Source: Lingula anatina (taxonomy: Eukaryota > Brachiopoda > Lingulata > Lingulida > Lingulidae). Taken from it: a DNA stretch of 62,000 bases. Numbering within the stretch: position 1 is the first letter of the stretch; the number at the start of each line of letters is the position of its first letter. A program made the translations under genes and the position numbers. Shown here piece after piece: positions 61,101 through 62,000 of this stretch. The DNA lies in contig NW_019774847.1 in NCBI RefSeq assembly GCF_001039355.2, forward strand, positions 776,034-838,033. Direction: 5' to 3'. The notes beneath the pieces are model-generated. The model was not told the origin of the DNA and did not search any database. It saw nothing but the letters and a program-made list of their open reading frames with translations.

Positions 61101-61877
61101 TGCTTCCATGAAGTATATACCATGCTGCTAGCTTACATGTAGTCTTTACCTATTGCCAGGACAAGCTCAAGCCCAGTCTAGCCAAGGTGTTTGCCATTAT
61201 GCACAGGTCCGTGGCAGACTACAGCAAGAAGATGTTAAATGAGATGAAGAGGCACAACTATGTCACTCCTACCAACTACCTGGAGCTGGTGGCTGGATAC
61301 AAGAAGTCAGTACCTTCACCTTAGACCACTGCGTATTTGTTGTAAAAAATTAAGCTGATTATTGATATAAAAAGTGTCGATCTGCTGATAATAAATCTTG
61401 AATAGCTGTGAGTATTTTGAGGTGTATAGATTCTCAATTTAACATATATTTATAAAATTTTCTCATTATATGCATTAATAAATGATTTTTTTTTTTTTTT
61501 GCAATCTTACTACAAATAGGAACCACACCAATGATTGTTACCCCTTATCTTTGAATTAGATAGGAAGAGAGTTTGACATCTTACCAAGCCCTCCTATTTT
61601 TTTTTATTTCCTGTTTAAACTTACAGTTACTATATCTAATTGCTGTACATTTTCTAATCCCTCCAGGCTCCTAGCAGAGAAGAACAAGGAGTTGGGAGAT
61701 GCATGTAACAAGTTGAAGAACGGCCTCAGTAAGATTGACGACACTCGTACTAAGGTGGAGAAGATGTCCATTGACCTGGAGGAGGCCAAGACCAAGGTGG
61801 CACAGTTCCAGAAGGAGTGTGAAGAGTACCTGGTGGTCATTGTACAGCAGAAGAGAGAGGCTGATGAACAGCAGAAG
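31783..61877 (+). CDS. DNAH2: DNAH2: axonemal inner-arm dynein heavy chain (5' part, runs off window)
   Basis: Fifty-six coding exons could be phased, encoding about 3,100 residues; the family is about 4,400 long, so the 3' third lies beyond 62000. The order is acidic N-terminus, DHC_N1 tail, linker, AAA1, AAA2, AAA3, AAA4 and the first stalk helix. Similarity to human DNAH2 is colinear and high throughout, for example [34 protein letters not shown] and NFDK/NFDR blocks. DNAH2 is one of the two heavy chains of the two-headed inner-arm dynein (I1/f) that drives cilia and sperm flagella. Exons 1-2 occur twice because of the join at 32445, and about 48 codons are lost at the N at 46870. Segment entries below list the exons. 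Confidence 0.95.
32445..32445. other. Single-N contig join D
   Basis: One N between two near-identical copies of the DNAH2 5' region. Confidence 0.95.
32446..33261. repeat. Block D copy 2 (probable allele)
   Basis: Direct repeat of 31629-32444. It continues without a break into DNAH2 exon 3, so it is the copy to use for the gene model. Confidence 0.85.
32600..33012 (+). CDS. DNAH2: DNAH2 exons 1-2, right-contig allele: acidic NG-repeat N-terminus
   Basis: Exons 32600-32714 and 32888-33012 encode about 80 residues rich in Glu, Asn and Gly with repeated ENG/VNG motifs, ending in an acidic [14 protein letters not shown] run. The repeat crosses the intron: exon 1 ends QENG and exon 2 opens [14 protein letters not shown]. 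Human DNAH2 also has a poorly conserved, acidic start. The TCA/TCG difference in codon 2 between copies is synonymous. Confidence 0.88.
33450..43268 (+). CDS. DNAH2: DNAH2 tail (DHC_N1), exons 3-21
   Basis: Exons: 33450-33801, 34191-34355, 34678-34916, 35425-35616, 36068-36205, 36605-36712, 37106-37311, 37574-37703, 39006-39194, 39368-39502, 39698-39777, 40065-40211, 40490-40646, 40882-41016, 41299-41403, 41570-41740, 42088-42216, 42399-42610, 43068-43268. The tail dimerises and binds intermediate and light-intermediate chains at the arm base. Diagnostic stretches include [53 protein letters not shown] and [16 protein letters not shown]. All junctions keep phase. Exon 21 has a decoy copy of its acceptor upstream at 42942. 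Confidence 0.93.
38246..38287 (+). CDS. Candidate 42-nt cassette microexon in DNAH2
   Basis: Within the 1.3 kb intron between 37703 and 39006, GTTTTCAG precedes a 42-nt open stretch ([14 protein letters not shown]) followed by GTATTA. Both flanking exons meet in phase 0, so inclusion adds 14 residues without a shift. The acceptor is good and the donor weak at +4 to +6. Human DNAH2 has no matching insert. It may be fortuitous. Confidence 0.3.
42942..43006 (+). repeat. Decoy copy of DNAH2 exon 21 acceptor
   Basis: TTTTCAG plus the first ~65 nt of exon 21 are duplicated 126 bp upstream of the true exon (43068), with two or three substitutions. Splicing here would read to a TAA within about 28 codons, and there is no matching donor. 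Confidence 0.85.
43646..48512 (+). CDS. DNAH2: DNAH2 linker region (DHC_N2), exons 22-33, interrupted by gap
   Basis: Exons: 43646-43802, 44188-44277, 44455-44703, 44941-45060, 45430-45594, 45967-46187, 46514-46694, then the N at 46870, then 46871-47084 (5' end missing), 47459-47572, 47831-48067, 48324-48512. The linker swings across the AAA ring to make the power stroke. Landmarks are [74 protein letters not shown] and [20 protein letters not shown]. About 48 codons between MYLE and LERLTQMN are absent. The exon at 47459 is about five residues longer than human before DGPVE. Confidence 0.92.
45221..45379 (+). mobile_element. R1 family copy, fullest in window
   Basis: Starts CAGGCCCATAGCCAG, contains GGGTTCAAAAGAACC, GGTCCGCTCTGGG and GGTCCACTTTTTCAG, and ends TTTGAAATTGCTGGCT, where an ATT microsatellite begins. 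It sits in the intron before the DNAH2 exon at 45430 and ends 50 bp from its acceptor. Confidence 0.7.
45611..45812. repeat. 200-bp alternating purine-pyrimidine tract, TG half then CA half
   Basis: Left half is TG-rich (with GCACGCGCGCATGCAT) and right half CA-rich, so the two can pair as an imperfect hairpin and almost the whole tract alternates purine and pyrimidine. Apparent open frames of 80-200 residues over it (for example 45345-45944 on the minus strand) are low-complexity artefacts. Confidence 0.85.
46870..46870. other. Single-N join E, hides part of a DNAH2 exon
   Basis: To the left is intron sequence following [16 protein letters not shown]. To the right the sequence starts inside an exon with no acceptor (GCTGGAGAGACTGACC). 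No duplicated overlap was seen, so this N stands for missing sequence. Confidence 0.9.
48737..50523 (+). CDS. DNAH2: DNAH2 AAA1 motor module, exons 34-38
   Basis: Exons: 48737-48843, 49127-49316, 49482-49662, 49918-50045, 50371-50523. AAA1 is the main ATP-hydrolysis site. The P-loop [10 protein letters not shown] is in the 49127 exon, and Walker B CFDEFNRI in the 49482 exon. Also visible are the sensor segment [20 protein letters not shown] and [11 protein letters not shown], both near-universal in axonemal heavy chains. Catalytic residues are intact. A degraded copy of the 49127 exon (AACTGCTCCCAGGGTCTGG) lies in the intron after its donor at about 49332. Confidence 0.95.
50858..53081 (+). 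CDS. DNAH2: DNAH2 AAA2 module, exons 39-43
   Basis: Exons: 50858-50983, 51328-51546, 51895-52012, 52277-52413, 52782-53081. The AAA2 P-loop reads GKTLSGKS, where human DNAH2 has GCTGSGKT, so GxxxxGK[S/T] is kept. Walker B-like [19 protein letters not shown] and the [13 protein letters not shown] segment follow. The donor at 51546 is repeated twice in a 59-bp array, and a long GT tract begins 16 bp after the donor at 52012. Confidence 0.94.
51532..51680. repeat. 59-bp tandem repeat spanning DNAH2 AAA2 donor
   Basis: TTTAATATGGTGAAGGTGAG recurs at 51532, 51591 and (degraded) 51650. Two intact AAG|GTGAGT donors 59 bp apart result. Use of the second would read through to a stop (TAA) soon after. 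Confidence 0.85.
52028..52112. repeat. Pure (GT)n, about 42 units
   Basis: An uninterrupted GT microsatellite in the intron just after the DNAH2 exon ending 52012. It produces false valine/cysteine and histidine/threonine frames on the two strands. Confidence 0.97.
52606..52672 (+). mobile_element. R1 fragment
   Basis: Contains GGTAAAAAGGTCAACTCTTT, AGAACTTCC and ATGAAATTGCTGGCT, the right-hand third of R1, inside a DNAH2 intron. Confidence 0.5.
53307..53357 (+). repeat. Decoy copy of DNAH2 exon 44 acceptor and start
   Basis: TTTCCAG plus [16 protein letters not shown], then TAG. This duplicates the start of the true exon at 53416, 109 bp upstream. The copy is in frame and ends in a stop where the real exon continues FQFCMIW. 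Confidence 0.88.
53416..55845 (+). CDS. DNAH2: DNAH2 AAA3 module, exons 44-49
   Basis: Exons: 53416-53660, 53850-54048, 54418-54642, 55036-55140, 55364-55552, 55760-55845. The AAA3 P-loop GPVGTGKTS and Walker [15 protein letters not shown] are intact, consistent with a nucleotide-binding, regulatory AAA3. [12 protein letters not shown] and [19 protein letters not shown] follow. Decoy acceptors precede two of these exons (54969 before 55036, and 55318 before 55364). Confidence 0.95.
54913..55035 (+). repeat. ~67-bp duplication of acceptor before DNAH2 exon 47
   Basis: GAGACATTCAGTRTATWACAG, ATAAATAACTAATGCT and CTTGTAG|GACA occur twice with 67-bp spacing. The upstream AG is at 54967-54968 and the true one at 55034-55035. 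Splicing at the upstream AG would give GAC AGA TAA, an immediate stop. Confidence 0.8.
55296..55375 (+). repeat. 46-bp duplication of acceptor before DNAH2 exon 48
   Basis: TGYTTTGTGTTCTGCTAGGACTCCCAGAT-type sequence occurs twice, with AG at 55316-55317 and at the true site 55362-55363. The 46-nt offset would shift the frame if the upstream site were used. Confidence 0.8.
55964..58480 (+). CDS. DNAH2: DNAH2 AAA4 module, exons 50-55
   Basis: Exons: 55964-56094, 56494-56643, 56822-56989, 57244-57404, 57837-57976, 58348-58480. The AAA4 P-loop is GIGGSGRQS, with the Arg usual for axonemal heavy chains, and [23 protein letters not shown] and [21 protein letters not shown] follow. [23 protein letters not shown] closes the module. 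The donor at 56094 is duplicated as a degraded copy at about 56185. Confidence 0.95.
59211..59219 (+). CDS. Candidate 9-nt microexon (Glu-Lys-Arg) in DNAH2
   Basis: GAAAAAAGA lies between a strong acceptor (TGCTCTCTTTTGCAG) and a consensus donor (GTGAGT), in the 2.7 kb intron between 58480 and 61160. Both flanking exons meet in phase 0, so it would add EKR between GGEEG and DKLKPSL with no shift. Human DNAH2 is shorter here. Splice-site strength argues for it, but a 9-nt match can arise by chance. Confidence 0.35.
60400..60557 (-). mobile_element. R1 family copy, reverse orientation
   Basis: Starts AGCCTGTAGCCAGCCATTTA, then GGGGGTTCCTTTGTTAAAAA, and continues to GGGTCTTTTTATTCTCTCCC. It is the reverse of the copy at 45221-45379 and is more diverged. 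Confidence 0.5.
60568..60673. repeat. 53-bp x 2 C-rich tandem repeat
   Basis: Two units start at 60568 and 60621 with ACCCCCCTCACCCTAACCTT and continue with TTGACCCCA clusters. The strand is almost free of G, giving i-motif or G-quadruplex potential on the complementary strand, in a DNAH2 intron. Confidence 0.85.
61160..61877 (+). CDS. DNAH2: DNAH2 end of AAA4 and start of stalk helix CC1, exons 56-57
   Basis: Exons: 61160-61305 and 61667-61877. They read [36 protein letters not shown] and then a long heptad-rich helix ([40 protein letters not shown]). This is the outgoing coiled coil of the stalk that leads to the microtubule-binding tip. The donor is AAG|GTAGCT. The next exon, with the tip, lies outside the window. 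Confidence 0.95.
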
Positions 61878-62000
61878 GTAGCTAGTGTGTAGACACACAG
61901 GGTGCTCTCCAGATGTTATCAGGAGGGGAGGGAGAGGGAGGGGGGATCTGCAAAAGATTGTTCTCAGAGACATGTTAATAATGCTCACATTTTGTCCAAT

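Noticed and set aside
1-62000. tRNA, rRNA or other structural RNA genes
   Set aside because: I saw no tRNA B-box/A-box pair with a foldable cloverleaf and no rRNA-like stretch by eye; a covariance-model scan would settle it.

Overview
This is animal nuclear DNA, not prokaryotic. Genes are split into many short exons with GT-AG introns, intergenic DNA is AT-rich, and micro- and minisatellites are abundant. Gene content (a PANK4 orthologue and an axonemal dynein heavy chain very close to human DNAH2) fits a ciliated marine invertebrate. The combination of high allelic divergence with minisatellites that straddle exon-intron borders makes amphioxus my best guess; I hold this weakly, and a lophotrochozoan is possible.

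Layout. 1-3.2 kb: non-coding, with a fold-back element and the PANK4 3' flank. 3.26-11.18 kb, minus strand: a complete 16-exon PANK4 gene (786 codons). 11.47-14.73 kb: a candidate alternative first exon of PANK4, then, head to head on the plus strand, a five-exon gene for an unrecognised 509-residue single-pass membrane protein. 14.83-19.65 kb: a second copy of PANK4 exons 1-2 plus the whole membrane-protein gene. 20.1-23.55 kb: a 1.7 kb non-coding block present twice. 24.55-25.92 kb, minus strand: a two-exon gene for a 208-residue secreted, peptide-hormone-like precursor with a TATA box upstream. 26.1-31.7 kb: intergenic DNA with transposon remnants. 31.78 kb to the end, plus strand: the first ~3,100 codons (56 exons seen) of DNAH2, from the acidic N-terminus through tail, linker and AAA1-AAA4 to the start of the stalk.

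Assembly structure matters. There are five single-N joins (14832, 21844, 28964, 32445, 46870). Three are flanked by near-identical direct copies, where the end of the left contig repeats the start of the right contig. These are best read as unmerged alleles, so the duplicated membrane-protein gene and duplicated DNAH2 exons 1-2 are probably artefacts. The join at 46870 hides about 48 codons of DNAH2.

The most unusual biological signal is that short tandem duplications repeatedly lie exactly on splice junctions. At least eleven exon borders in three unrelated genes are involved. They create chains of spare donors or acceptors, mostly leading to in-frame stops or frameshifts. Other points of interest are a PANK4 that keeps both kinase catalytic residues lost in human PANK4, the novel secreted precursor, the alternative PANK4 first exon supported by two synonymous allelic differences, and two candidate in-frame microexons in DNAH2.
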